DNA of 64,000 nt. Origin: Curtobacterium flaccumfaciens pv. betae (GTDB lineage Bacteria; Actinomycetota; Actinomycetes; Actinomycetales; Microbacteriaceae). Below are positions 15,947 to 24,735 of this stretch, piece by piece. The stretch covers positions 1,054,001-1,118,000 of the forward strand of contig NZ_JAPJDC010000001.1 in the NCBI RefSeq assembly GCF_026241855.1, given 5' to 3'. The notes beneath the pieces are model-generated. The model was not told the origin of the DNA, searched no databases, and saw only the letters and a program-made list of their open reading frames with translations. The translations under genes were made by a program, and so were the position numbers. Positions within the stretch are counted from its first letter, which is position 1; each line of letters opens with the position of its first letter.

Positions 15947-16978
15947 TCAGGCGGGGGCGCGGCCGGTGGACTCGCGGACGCTCAGGGTGAGCGAGGGGCC
16001 CGGGCGGGACGGGAGCGGGGCGCTGGCGTCGATCTGCGCGCGCAACAGGGTCGCCGCACGCTGTCCGAGCTCGACCGTGTCGCGGGTGAGCGAGGTGATC
16101 GCCGGCCGGACGAGCCGGATCATCGCCGAGTCGTCGAAGGACACGATCGAGACGTCGCCGGGCACCGCGACGCCCATCTCGCTCGCCACGCCCAGCCCGG
16201 CGACGGCGAGCACGTCGTTGTCGTAGACGATCGCGGTCGGCCGGACGCTCCGGGACAGCAGGGTGCGGGTGGCGCTCGCGCCGGCCTCGGCCGAGTAGTC
16301 CGTCGGTACCGAGACCGCGTCGTCGAGTCCCTCGTCGGCAGCGAACGCCCGGAGCCGGTCCATGCGCATGGCGGTGTGCTCGAACTCGGGCCGCCCGGCG
16401 ACGTGCGCGATGCGTCGGTGCCCGAGGGCGTGCAGGTACCGCAGAACGGTGTCGGTGGCGTCCGAGTCGTCGATCCAGACCGTGGGGGCGGCGCCTTCGG
16501 GGGAGGGGTGCGAGCCGACGACGACGGTCGGCATGCCGAGGTCGGCGAGCAGGGCGAGCCGGGCGTCGTCGCGACGGGGGTCGATCACGATCACGCCGTC
16601 GACACGGTGTCCGCGCCACCAGTCCCGGTAGGTCTCGAGTTCTTCCTCGGCATCACGCGCGACGAGCAGGTTCATGCCGACGTGGGTGCCGGCGAGCCCG
16701 AGCTGGATGCCGGAGATCAGGTCGCCGAAGAACGACTCCGTGCCCAGGGTCCGGGCCGGGCGGTTCAGCACGAACCCGATGGAACCGGCCTTCGCGCCGC
16801 CGAGTGCCCGGGCCGCGGTGTGCGGCTGCCAGTCGAGCTCGCGGGCGATCTCGCGCACGCGGCGACGGGTCTCATCGGAGACACCGGGGCGGTCGTTCAA
16901 CGCGAAGGACACCGCGCTGATGGACACACCGGCCCGCGCGGCGATGTCGGCGATCGTCGTTCGACGCTTGGTGGCCAC
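15947..16978 (-). CDS. LacI-family repressor of the glycan locus
   Basis: The 343-residue protein begins with a LacI helix-turn-helix (TIADIAARAGVSISAVSFAL) and hinge helix. A periplasmic-binding-protein-like sensor domain follows (GFVLNRP, DGVIVIDPR, AIVYDNDVLAVAG, DVSIVSFDDSAMIRLVRPAITS). It is divergent from the sugar ABC operon, with two palindromic operators between them. It most likely represses that operon until a glycan-derived sugar binds. Confidence 0.92.
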   Translation of the reverse strand: MATKRRTTIADIAARAGVSISAVSFALNDRPGVSDETRRRVREIARELDWQPHTAARALGGAKAGSIGFVLNRPARTLGTESFFGDLISGIQLGLAGTHVGMNLLVARDAEEELETYRDWWRGHRVDGVIVIDPRRDDARLALLADLGMPTVVVGSHPSPEGAAPTVWIDDSDATDTVLRYLHALGHRRIAHVAGRPEFEHTAMRMDRLRAFAADEGLDDAVSVPTDYSAEAGASATRTLLSRSVRPTAIVYDNDVLAVAGLGVASEMGVAVPGDVSIVSFDDSAMIRLVRPAITSLTRDTVELGQRAATLLRAQIDASAPLPSRPGPSLTLSVRESTGRAPA

Positions 16979-16984
16979 GGGGTT

Positions 16985-17002
16985 GACTATAGCGCTTTAG
17001 TC
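16985..17002. promoter_or_regulatory. LacI-type operator 1
   Basis: GACTATAGCGCTTTAGTC is an 18-base near-perfect palindrome with a central CG, the form bound by LacI-family proteins. It lies seven bases upstream of the repressor start codon and could mediate autoregulation. Confidence 0.6.
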
Positions 17003-17040
17003 ATCCACAGTGGCTGCCACACACGGGTTCGGTGACTGCT

Positions 17041-17056
17041 GCTGAACCGGTTCAGC
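17041..17056. promoter_or_regulatory. LacI-type operator 2
   Basis: GCTGAACCGGTTCAGC is a perfect 16-base palindrome with a central CG. It ends 22 bases before the start of the sugar-binding protein gene, so a repressor bound here would block the transporter operon. Confidence 0.65.
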
Positions 17057-17078
17057 TATGACGAGGGAGTCAGACGCC

Positions 17079-18371
17079 ATGAGGACCACCACACGCATGA
17101 CGAGGGGCCGCGCCACCGCGCTGCTCGCGACGGCCGCCGCCACGGCGCTCGTCCTGACCGGCTGCTCGAGCGGCGGGAACGCGGCCGACAACGGCGGCGG
17201 CGAGATCAGCGGCACCATCACCTTGCAGACCTGGGCGCTCACGCCGACCTACACGGGGTACCTCAACGGGGTCATCAAGGACTTCGAGCAGGCCCACCCG
17301 GACGCGAAGGTCAAGCTGCAGGACCAGCCCGGGGACGGGTACGCCGACAAGGTGCTCAGCCAGGCCTCGTCGAACAGCCTGCCCGACGTGATCAACCTGC
17401 CGCCGGACATCGCCCTGCCGCTCGCGAAGCGCGGGTTCCTGCAGGACGTCGCGAAGGACGACTCGAAGCTCGCCAGCACGTACGTCGCCGGCGCGTTGGA
17501 CTCGTACAAGTACAAGGGAGTGGACGGCACGTTCGGGTACCCCTGGTACCTCAACACGGACGTGAACTACTGGAACTCGACGATGTTCGCCAAGTGCGGC
17601 CTCGACGCGAAGAACCCGCCGAAGACCACCGACGAGCTGTTCACGCAGGCGAAGACCATGCACGACAACTGCCCGACCGACTACCTGATGAGCCGGAAGC
17701 CCGGCCTCGGTGACTTCACGCTCGCCGGCGTCAAGGTGCTCAACGCCGACGGCACGAAGTTCACCTTCGCCGACTCGTCGAGGGCCGCCGACCTGATCGA
17801 CCGCTACAAGGACGCGTACCAGGACGGCTACATGCCCTCCAACGTGCTGAACAGCGACTACCTCGGCAACTCCACCCTGTTCACGCAGGCCAAGGTCGCC
17901 TGGACCACCGGTGGGGCCACCTCGCTCGCCGACTTCGAGAAGAACAACCCGTCGCTCAAGGGCAAGGTCACCGTCAGCCCCGCACTCGACACCCCGCCGC
18001 TCTACGTGCAGGGCCTGTCGGTCTCGAGCAAGTCGAAGCACCTCGCCACCGCCGAGGCCTTCGCGGAGTTCATGACGAACGCGAAGAACCAGGAGGCGTT
18101 CGCCCACGAGGTCAACATCTTCCCGTCCACCACGTCGTCGCAGTCCGACCCGTACTTCTCGAAGGACGACGGCACGGTGAACGGCGAGGCCCGGGTCCTG
18201 GCGAACGAAGCCCTGAAGACGGCGAAGGTCATCAACCCGGTCGAGGCGAACTCCGCGATGACGGACTTCCTCGACCAGCAGATCGCCCTCGCGATGAAGG
18301 GCCAGGTGGCGCCCGAGAAGGCGCTGCAGACCGCCCAGACCAAGATGAACAGCCTGCTGGCCAACGGCTGA
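17079..18371 (+). CDS. Sugar ABC transporter substrate-binding lipoprotein (SBP family 1)
   Basis: The 430-residue protein has a signal ending in the lipobox LVLTGC, followed by a Ser/Gly linker. The SBP_bac_1 body includes WALTPTYTGYLNGVIKDFEQAHPDAKVKL and VAWTTGGATSLADFEK. The ATG at 17079 is preceded by GAGGGAG at good spacing; one seven codons upstream is less well placed. Given the neighbouring glycosidases, the probable cargo is a mannose-rich oligosaccharide released from N-glycans. Confidence 0.9.
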   Translation: MRTTTRMTRGRATALLATAAATALVLTGCSSGGNAADNGGGEISGTITLQTWALTPTYTGYLNGVIKDFEQAHPDAKVKLQDQPGDGYADKVLSQASSNSLPDVINLPPDIALPLAKRGFLQDVAKDDSKLASTYVAGALDSYKYKGVDGTFGYPWYLNTDVNYWNSTMFAKCGLDAKNPPKTTDELFTQAKTMHDNCPTDYLMSRKPGLGDFTLAGVKVLNADGTKFTFADSSRAADLIDRYKDAYQDGYMPSNVLNSDYLGNSTLFTQAKVAWTTGGATSLADFEKNNPSLKGKVTVSPALDTPPLYVQGLSVSSKSKHLATAEAFAEFMTNAKNQEAFAHEVNIFPSTTSSQSDPYFSKDDGTVNGEARVLANEALKTAKVINPVEANSAMTDFLDQQIALAMKGQVAPEKALQTAQTKMNSLLANG

Positions 18372-18404
18372 TCCGGCCCCGGAGAAGGAAGAGGGAGGAT
18401 CGTC

Positions 18405-19283
18405 ATGCGTGCGAACCGCTGGTACACGCCCTGGTTGCTCGTCCTGCCGGCACTGATCTGGCTCGTCGCGTTCAGCCTGTGGCCCTCGATCAACACGGTC
18501 CGGTTGTCGTTCACGAACGCCAGCCCGCTCGGCGGCGTCAGCCAGTGGGTCGGGGTCAAGAACTTCGAGACCCTGCTCGCTGACCCGCAGGTGTGGGAGG
18601 CGCTGCTCAACAGCGTCATCTACATGGCGGTGTGCCTGCCGCTGCTGACGGTCCTCCCGCTCCTCATCGCGGTGCTCGTGCAGCAGAAGCTGCCCGGGAT
18701 CGCGTTCTTCCGCACCGCGTTCTACACGCCGGTCATCGCGTCCGCGGTGGTCGTCGGGCTCATCTGGACGTGGATCCTCGATGACCGCGGCGTCATCAAC
18801 GAGATGGCGCAGGCCCTCGGCGTCGTGCAGGGCAGCGTCCCGTTCCTGACCGACCGCTGGCTGCTGCTCCTCAGCGCCATCAGCCTGACGGTGTGGAAGG
18901 GGCTCGGCTACTACATGATCATCTTCCTGGCCGCCCTCGGGAACGTCGGCAAGGACCTGCACGAGGCCGCCGCGCTCGACGGCGCCGGCGCGGTCCGTCG
19001 CTTCTGGTCGGTCACGATGCCCGGGGTCCGCGGCACCATGACGCTCGTCGGGATCCTGGTGTGCGTCTCCGCGCTCCGGGTGTTCAGCGAGCTCTACATC
19101 CTCACCAACGGCACCGGCGGGCCCGGCGGGCAGGACAACTCCCTCGTCATGCTCATCCAGCAGTACGCCCGCGGCTTCACCGGCAACCTCGGTTACGCGT
19201 CCGCCCTGAGCCTCCTGCTCTTCGTCGTGACGCTCGTGCCGATGCTCGCCCTCGCCCGGATGAACAGCAAGGCGGACAAGTGA
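18405..19283 (+). CDS. Sugar ABC transporter permease, MalF/UgpA type
   Basis: The 292-residue protein has about six membrane helices. LPALIWLVAFSLWPSINTVRLSFTN forms the typical first helix, and HEAAALDGAGAVRRFWSVTMPGVRGT is the EAA loop. An AGGGAGG-like site precedes the ATG. Its TGA overlaps the GTG of the next permease. No ATPase gene follows, as in many actinobacterial sugar importers that share one MsiK-like ATPase. Confidence 0.92.
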   Translation: MRANRWYTPWLLVLPALIWLVAFSLWPSINTVRLSFTNASPLGGVSQWVGVKNFETLLADPQVWEALLNSVIYMAVCLPLLTVLPLLIAVLVQQKLPGIAFFRTAFYTPVIASAVVVGLIWTWILDDRGVINEMAQALGVVQGSVPFLTDRWLLLLSAISLTVWKGLGYYMIIFLAALGNVGKDLHEAAALDGAGAVRRFWSVTMPGVRGTMTLVGILVCVSALRVFSELYILTNGTGGPGGQDNSLVMLIQQYARGFTGNLGYASALSLLLFVVTLVPMLALARMNSKADK

Positions 19284-20257
19284 CGAACACGACCAGCACG
19301 ACCGAACCCGTCATCGGCGGCGCGCAGGGGGCAGCCAGCCCGACACCGGACGTGACCGGCGCGACGGGCGCGGGACGGGCCTCCAGGCAGAACGGACGCG
19401 ACGGACGCAAGCGGCGCCGCGCGGTCTGGGGCGTCATGTCCACCCGCGAGAAGGTCGTCCGCTACGTCCTGCTCCTCGTGGTGCTCTTCATCACGATCGG
19501 CCCGTTCCTGTGGCAGCTGTCCACGTCGCTCAAGGGCGCCGGTGAGGACATCTACACGGCGAACCCGTCGTTCATCCCGTCCGAACCGACCATCGAGAAC
19601 TACCTGAAGGTCGCCGCCGCGATCCCGGTGTGGCGGTACATCGGCAACTCACTGCTCGTCGCCGCGATCGACGTGCTCGGCAACATCGTGTTCGCGACCC
19701 TGGCCGGGTTCGCCCTCGCCCGTCTGCAGTGGCGGCACCGGAAGCTCGTGCTCGGCCTGTTCCTCGGCACCCTCGTGCTGCCCGGCGAGGCGACGATCAT
19801 CTCGCAGTTCGTCACCGTGAAGGACCTCGGCCTCGCCGACAACCTGGTCGGCGTCGCCCTGCCCGGCATGATCGCGGCGCTCAACGTCCTGCTGATGTTC
19901 AACGCGTTCCGGCAGATCCCCGAGGAGATCGACCAGGCAGCGGTGATGGACGGTGCGAACGCGCTGCAACGCCTGCGCTACATCTCGCTGCCCGCCGTGC
20001 AGGGGACCATCGCGGTCATCGCGATCTTCTCGTTCATCGGTGCGTGGGACGACTTCCTCTGGCCGCTCATCGTGCTGCAGTCGCCCGAGAACCTCACCCT
20101 GACCGTCGGGTTGCAGTACCTGCAGGGCACGTTCGCCACCGACCAGCGGATGATCGCGGCCGGCACCATGATCGCCTTCATCCCGATCGCCGTGATCTTC
20201 GCCGTCCTGCAGCGCTTCTTCTTCAAGGGCGTCGAAGAGGGCGGTGTGAAGGGCTGA
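19280..20257 (+). CDS. Sugar ABC transporter permease, MalG/UgpE type
   Basis: The 325-residue protein has a long low-complexity cytoplasmic N-terminus of about 55 residues that includes GRASRQ, encoded by a dispersed-motif copy at 19372-19390. About six helices follow, with the EAA loop IDQAAVMDGANALQRLRYISLPAVQGT. The GTG start overlaps the upstream TGA, and the last base of its TGA is the first base of the glycosidase ATG. Confidence 0.92.
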   Translation: MTNTTSTTEPVIGGAQGAASPTPDVTGATGAGRASRQNGRDGRKRRRAVWGVMSTREKVVRYVLLLVVLFITIGPFLWQLSTSLKGAGEDIYTANPSFIPSEPTIENYLKVAAAIPVWRYIGNSLLVAAIDVLGNIVFATLAGFALARLQWRHRKLVLGLFLGTLVLPGEATIISQFVTVKDLGLADNLVGVALPGMIAALNVLLMFNAFRQIPEEIDQAAVMDGANALQRLRYISLPAVQGTIAVIAIFSFIGAWDDFLWPLIVLQSPENLTLTVGLQYLQGTFATDQRMIAAGTMIAFIPIAVIFAVLQRFFFKGVEEGGVKG

Positions 20258-21654
20258 TGCGCTTCGGGGTCAACTACACGCCCTCGGTCGGCTGGTTCCA
20301 CTCGTGGCTCGACTTCTCGCGGTCGGACACCGCCAGGGACCTCGAGGCCATCGCGTCGATCGGCGCCGACCACGTGCGGATCTTCCCGCTCTGGCCGGTC
20401 GTCCAGCCGAACCGGACGCTCATCCGGCAGCAGGCCCTCGACGACGTCGCGACGGTCGTCGACCTCGCCGGCTCGTTCGGACTCGACGTCAACGTGGACG
20501 CCCTGCAGGGGCACCTGTCGAGCTTCGACTTCGTGCCGTCCTGGCTGGACAGCTGGCACCGCCGCAACATGTTCACCGACCCGGACGTGGTCGCGTCGAC
20601 CGCCGCGTACGTCCGGGCGCTCGCCGGAGCGGTCGCCGACAAGCCCAACCTGCTCGGCATCACCATCGGCAACGAGGTCAACCAGTTCGCACACGCGCCG
20701 CACCCCGCACCGCACGCGATCACGGCGGAGCAGGGCCACGCGTGGGCGGCGGCGATGGTCGCGGCGGCGCGGGCGGGGCTGTCGGACGGGTCGTCGGCGT
20801 CGGCCGCGTCGTCCGTGTCGGTCGGCCGGGAGGCGCGGCTCGACCCCGCCTCGTCGGTCCCGCCCGCCACCGGGTCGCGCCCCGGGCCACTGGTCACCGT
20901 CGCGCAGTACGACGCGGCCTGGTACGACGACGCCCAGCCCTTCGGCCCCGAGCACGCGGCGGACCACGGTGACGCCACGGTCACGCACTCGTGGGTGTTC
21001 AACGGCTCGGCGGCCCTGCACGGCGCCCTCGGAGCCGGGTCGGTGCGGCACGGGGAGTACCTGCTCCAGCTCGCCGCGGCCTGGAACCGCGACCCCGCCC
21101 GGCCGAACTGGCTGCAGGAGGTCGGCGCACCCACCAACGTCGTCGACCCCGCCGACGCCGCCGCCTTCACCGAGCAGACCATCCGGCACGTCCTCGACGC
21201 GCAGCAGGTGCTCGGGGTGACGTGGTGGTGCTCGCACGACGTCGCCCGGTCGCTCGCGGACTTCCCGGAGCTCGAGTACGACCTCGGGCTGTTCACGAAC
21301 GACGGACGACTGAAGCCCGCCGGCGAGGCGTTCGCCGCCCTCGCCCGCGCCGAGCACACCCGCGACGCCCGCGCCGCACCGTCGGCCACCGCGCTGGTCC
21401 TCGACGACGTGCTGTCCGACGGCACCGACCGGCACGGCACCCGCGCCGACTGCGCCCCCGGCGGTCGGTTCGCCGCCGCCTGGCTCGCCCTGGCCGAGGC
21501 CGCACCGGACGGCCGCGGCCCGCAGGTCGTCCTGCGCTCCCGGCTGTCGGACACCGCGCTGCTGGCCGCCCGCGGCATCGACCGCTGCGTCGACGTGCCC
21601 TCCGACCTCGACACCACCACCGTCCGCGTCGCCCACCCGGCGACCACGCCCTGA
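20257..21654 (+). CDS. GH5-like glycoside hydrolase (possible Man-beta-1,4-GlcNAc mannosidase)
   Basis: The 465-residue protein has no signal peptide. The N-terminus GVNYTPSVGWFHSWLDF and HVRIFPLWPVVQPN fit a TIM-barrel family 5-like enzyme. GNEVNQF supplies the acid/base E140, and WLQEVGAP supplies the nucleophile E288. Residues about 175-210 form a Ser/Ala-rich insert containing GREARLD, which overlaps a copy of the dispersed motif. In bifidobacteria, GH5_18 enzymes next to GH38 and GH18 genes cleave Man-beta-1,4-GlcNAc. Assigning this gene to that subfamily is inference from context. Confidence 0.72.
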   Translation: MRFGVNYTPSVGWFHSWLDFSRSDTARDLEAIASIGADHVRIFPLWPVVQPNRTLIRQQALDDVATVVDLAGSFGLDVNVDALQGHLSSFDFVPSWLDSWHRRNMFTDPDVVASTAAYVRALAGAVADKPNLLGITIGNEVNQFAHAPHPAPHAITAEQGHAWAAAMVAAARAGLSDGSSASAASSVSVGREARLDPASSVPPATGSRPGPLVTVAQYDAAWYDDAQPFGPEHAADHGDATVTHSWVFNGSAALHGALGAGSVRHGEYLLQLAAAWNRDPARPNWLQEVGAPTNVVDPADAAAFTEQTIRHVLDAQQVLGVTWWCSHDVARSLADFPELEYDLGLFTNDGRLKPAGEAFAALARAEHTRDARAAPSATALVLDDVLSDGTDRHGTRADCAPGGRFAAAWLALAEAAPDGRGPQVVLRSRLSDTALLAARGIDRCVDVPSDLDTTTVRVAHPATTP

Positions 21655-21668
21655 CCCCGGAAGGCCCC

Positions 21669-24600
21669 ATGCACGACGACATCCCCCTCACCACCGGACG
21701 CGCCCGACGGGTGCTCGACGAGCGGATCACCCCCGCGGTGCACGCGACCACGACGGCCCTCCAGGCCGCCTGGCACGAGCTGCCGGGGGAGCCGGTCCCG
21801 CCGACCGAGGGGCTCGCGCTCACGTTCGAGCCCTACGAGGTCGGCACGCCGTGGGGTGCGGCCTGGGGCACGACGTGGTTCCGGTTGACCGGGACCGTGC
21901 CGACCGAGTGGACCGGACGCCGGGTGGAGGCCGTGATCGACCTCGGCTTCGACAAGAACATGCCCGGGTTCCAGTGCGAGGGACTCGTCTACCTGGCCGA
22001 CGGCACCCCCGTGAAGTCGATCAACCCGCGCAACCAGTGGGTCCTGGTCACCGAACGGGCCGAAGGCGGCGAGACCGTCGAACTGTTCGTCGAGGCCGCG
22101 TCGAACCCCGTCCTGCTCGACTACCACCCCTTCCTGCCGACGCAGGAGGGCGACGTGCAGACCTCGTCCTCGAAGCGCCTCTACGCCACCCGCCGGATGG
22201 AGCTCGCCGTCTTCGAGTCCGAGGTGCACGAACTCGCCCTCGACATCGACGTCCTGCTCGAACTGCAGGCCGAACTGCCCGCCGGACCCCGGCGCATGCG
22301 GATCCTGCAGGCCCTCGACGACGCCCTCGACGCACTCGACCTGCAGCACATTCCGGAGACCGCCGGAGACGCCCGTGCGGCGCTCGCGGAGGTGCTGGCC
22401 GCTCCTGCCGAGGCCTCGGCGCACACGATCTCGGCCGTCGGGCACGCCCACATCGACTCCGCCTGGCTCTGGCCCGTGCGCGAGACCATCCGCAAGGTCG
22501 CCCGCACCACATCGACCATGACCGAGCTCATCGACCAGACCGACGACTTCCTGTACGGCATGTCGAGCGCGCAGCAGTACGCGTGGATCAAGGAGCACCG
22601 CCCCGAGGTCTACGCCCGGGTCAAGGCCGCCGTCGAGGCCGGCCGGTTCCTGCCGATCGGCGGCATGTGGGTCGAGTCCGACACCGTGATGCCGACCGGC
22701 GAGAGCATCGTCCGGCAGTTCTCGCAGGGCCAGCGGTTCTTCGAGCGCGAGTTCGGCATCCGACCCAAGGGCGTCTGGCTGCCGGACAGCTTCGGGTACT
22801 CGCCGGCGCTGCCGCAGCTCATGCGCCGTGCGGGCTTCGAGTGGTTCTTCACGCAGAAGATCTCGTGGAACCAGGTCAACAAGTTCCCGCACCACACGTT
22901 CCTGTGGGAGGGCATCGACGGCTCGCGGGTGTTCTCGCACTTCCCGTCGATGGACACCTACAACTCGAGGTTGTCCGGCAGCGAGGTCGCGAAGGCCTCC
23001 CGCCAGTTCCGCGAGAACCGACTCGCGACCGGCTCGATCGCCCCGGTCGGCTGGGGCGACGGCGGCGGTGGCACCACCCGCGAGATGACCGGCACCGCCG
23101 CACGGTTGGCGGACCTCGAGGGCAGCGCGAAGGTCCGCTGGGAGCACCCGGACACGTTCTTCGACCGGGCGAAGTCCGAACTGACCGATCCGCCCGTGTG
23201 GGTGGGGGAGCTGTACCTCGAGCTGCACCGGGCCACACTCACGTCGCAGCACGGCACGAAGCAGGGCAACCGCCGGTGCGAGCAGCTGCTCATCGAAGCC
23301 GAGCTCTGGGCCGCGACCGCCGCCGCCCGCACCGACTTCGCCTACCCGTACGACGAGCTCGACGCCCTGTGGCAGCAGGTCCTGCTCCAGCAGTTCCACG
23401 ACATCCTGCCGGGCACCTCGATCGCGTGGGTGCACCGCGAAGCGGTCGAGCGGTACGCCGAGACGGCCGCAGCGCTGACCACGATCATCGACCAGGCGCT
23501 CTCGGCGCTCGCCGGCACCGGGGACGCGGCCGTCGTCGTGAACCCGGCCCCGTTCCTCCAGGCCGGTGCACCCGCGCAGGGCGCCGTCGTGGCGACCGAC
23601 GTGGCGGCGGTGACCGACGTGTCCCTGACCGAGCGGGACGGCGGGTACGTGCTGGCGAACGACCTGGTGCGGGTCGTCGTCGACGCGCAGGGGCTCGTGA
23701 CGAGCGCCGTCGACCTGGCGAGCGGACGCGAGGCGATCGCGGCCGGCCAGGCGGCGAACCTGCTGCAGCTGCACCAGGACTTCCCGAACATGTGGGACGC
23801 GTGGGACGTCGACCGGTACTACCGCAACCGCGTCGAGGACCTCGTGTCGACCACCGGGCTGACCGCGTCGGTCGACGAGTCCGGGGTCGCACGGGTCGTC
23901 GTGTCCCGGGCGTTCGGTGACTCGACGGTGACGCAGGAGATCGTCCTGGCGCCGGGATCCCGCACCCTGGAGTTCGACCAGGTGACCGACTGGCACGAGA
24001 CCGAGAAGTTCCTCAAGGTGGCGTTCCCGCTCGACGTCCGCGCCGAGCACACCGTCGCCGAGACGCAGTTCGGCGCGCAGAAGCGGGTGACGCACACGAA
24101 CACCTCGTGGGAGGCCGCGAAGTTCGAGACCTCGATGCACCGCTACGTGCTGGTGGCCGAGCCCGGCTTCGGTGTCGCGCTCGTGAACGACTCGATCCAC
24201 GGCTTCGACACCACGCGCGACGCCGTCGACGGGCACGTCACCACCACCGTGCGGCTGTCGCTGCTGCGGGCACCGCGGTTCCCGGACCCCGAGACCGACC
24301 AGGGCGTGCAGACGCACCGGTACGGCATCGTCATCGGCACCGACCAGCTCGGAGCCACGTCGGCCGGCGTGCGGATGAACGCGAGCGCGCGGACCATCAC
24401 GGGCGCGCACGGCTTCGAGCCGCTGGTGCGGGTGTCGGGCGACGTCGTGCTGTCGAGTGTCAAGCTCGCCGACGACCGGTCGGGCGACCTGGTCGTGCGC
24501 GTCTACGAGCCGTCCGGGCAGCGGGGGAGCGGAGGCATCGCGGTCTCGGCCGACGAGGCGACCTTCGGCGCTGCCGTCGAGGTGACCCTGCTCGAGGAAC

Positions 24601-24695
24601 CGCTCGGTGACGCCGGGGCGTCGTCCGAAGCGGCCGCGTCCTCGTTCGCCGTCGACGCCTACGAGGTCCGCACCTTCCGGTTCCCGCGCAACTGA
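21669..24695 (+). CDS. GH38 alpha-mannosidase
   Basis: The 1008-residue protein is cytoplasmic, with no signal. GHAHIDSAWLWPVRET gives zinc ligands H261 and D263. LPDSFGYSPALPQ gives the probable nucleophile D373, and QQFHDILPGTS is the late GH38 signature. Length and domain order (N-terminal beta domain, catalytic barrel, C-terminal beta domains) match bacterial class II mannosidases. It would trim alpha-mannose from imported oligosaccharides before the GH5-like enzyme acts. Confidence 0.93.
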   Translation: MHDDIPLTTGRARRVLDERITPAVHATTTALQAAWHELPGEPVPPTEGLALTFEPYEVGTPWGAAWGTTWFRLTGTVPTEWTGRRVEAVIDLGFDKNMPGFQCEGLVYLADGTPVKSINPRNQWVLVTERAEGGETVELFVEAASNPVLLDYHPFLPTQEGDVQTSSSKRLYATRRMELAVFESEVHELALDIDVLLELQAELPAGPRRMRILQALDDALDALDLQHIPETAGDARAALAEVLAAPAEASAHTISAVGHAHIDSAWLWPVRETIRKVARTTSTMTELIDQTDDFLYGMSSAQQYAWIKEHRPEVYARVKAAVEAGRFLPIGGMWVESDTVMPTGESIVRQFSQGQRFFEREFGIRPKGVWLPDSFGYSPALPQLMRRAGFEWFFTQKISWNQVNKFPHHTFLWEGIDGSRVFSHFPSMDTYNSRLSGSEVAKASRQFRENRLATGSIAPVGWGDGGGGTTREMTGTAARLADLEGSAKVRWEHPDTFFDRAKSELTDPPVWVGELYLELHRATLTSQHGTKQGNRRCEQLLIEAELWAATAAARTDFAYPYDELDALWQQVLLQQFHDILPGTSIAWVHREAVERYAETAAALTTIIDQALSALAGTGDAAVVVNPAPFLQAGAPAQGAVVATDVAAVTDVSLTERDGGYVLANDLVRVVVDAQGLVTSAVDLASGREAIAAGQAANLLQLHQDFPNMWDAWDVDRYYRNRVEDLVSTTGLTASVDESGVARVVVSRAFGDSTVTQEIVLAPGSRTLEFDQVTDWHETEKFLKVAFPLDVRAEHTVAETQFGAQKRVTHTNTSWEAAKFETSMHRYVLVAEPGFGVALVNDSIHGFDTTRDAVDGHVTTTVRLSLLRAPRFPDPETDQGVQTHRYGIVIGTDQLGATSAGVRMNASARTITGAHGFEPLVRVSGDVVLSSVKLADDRSGDLVVRVYEPSGQRGSGGIAVSADEATFGAAVEVTLLEEPLGDAGASSEAAASSFAVDAYEVRTFRFPRN

Positions 24696-24735
24696 CCGAC
24701 CGACTGACCGACCGTCCCACCCAAGGAGGAACCAC

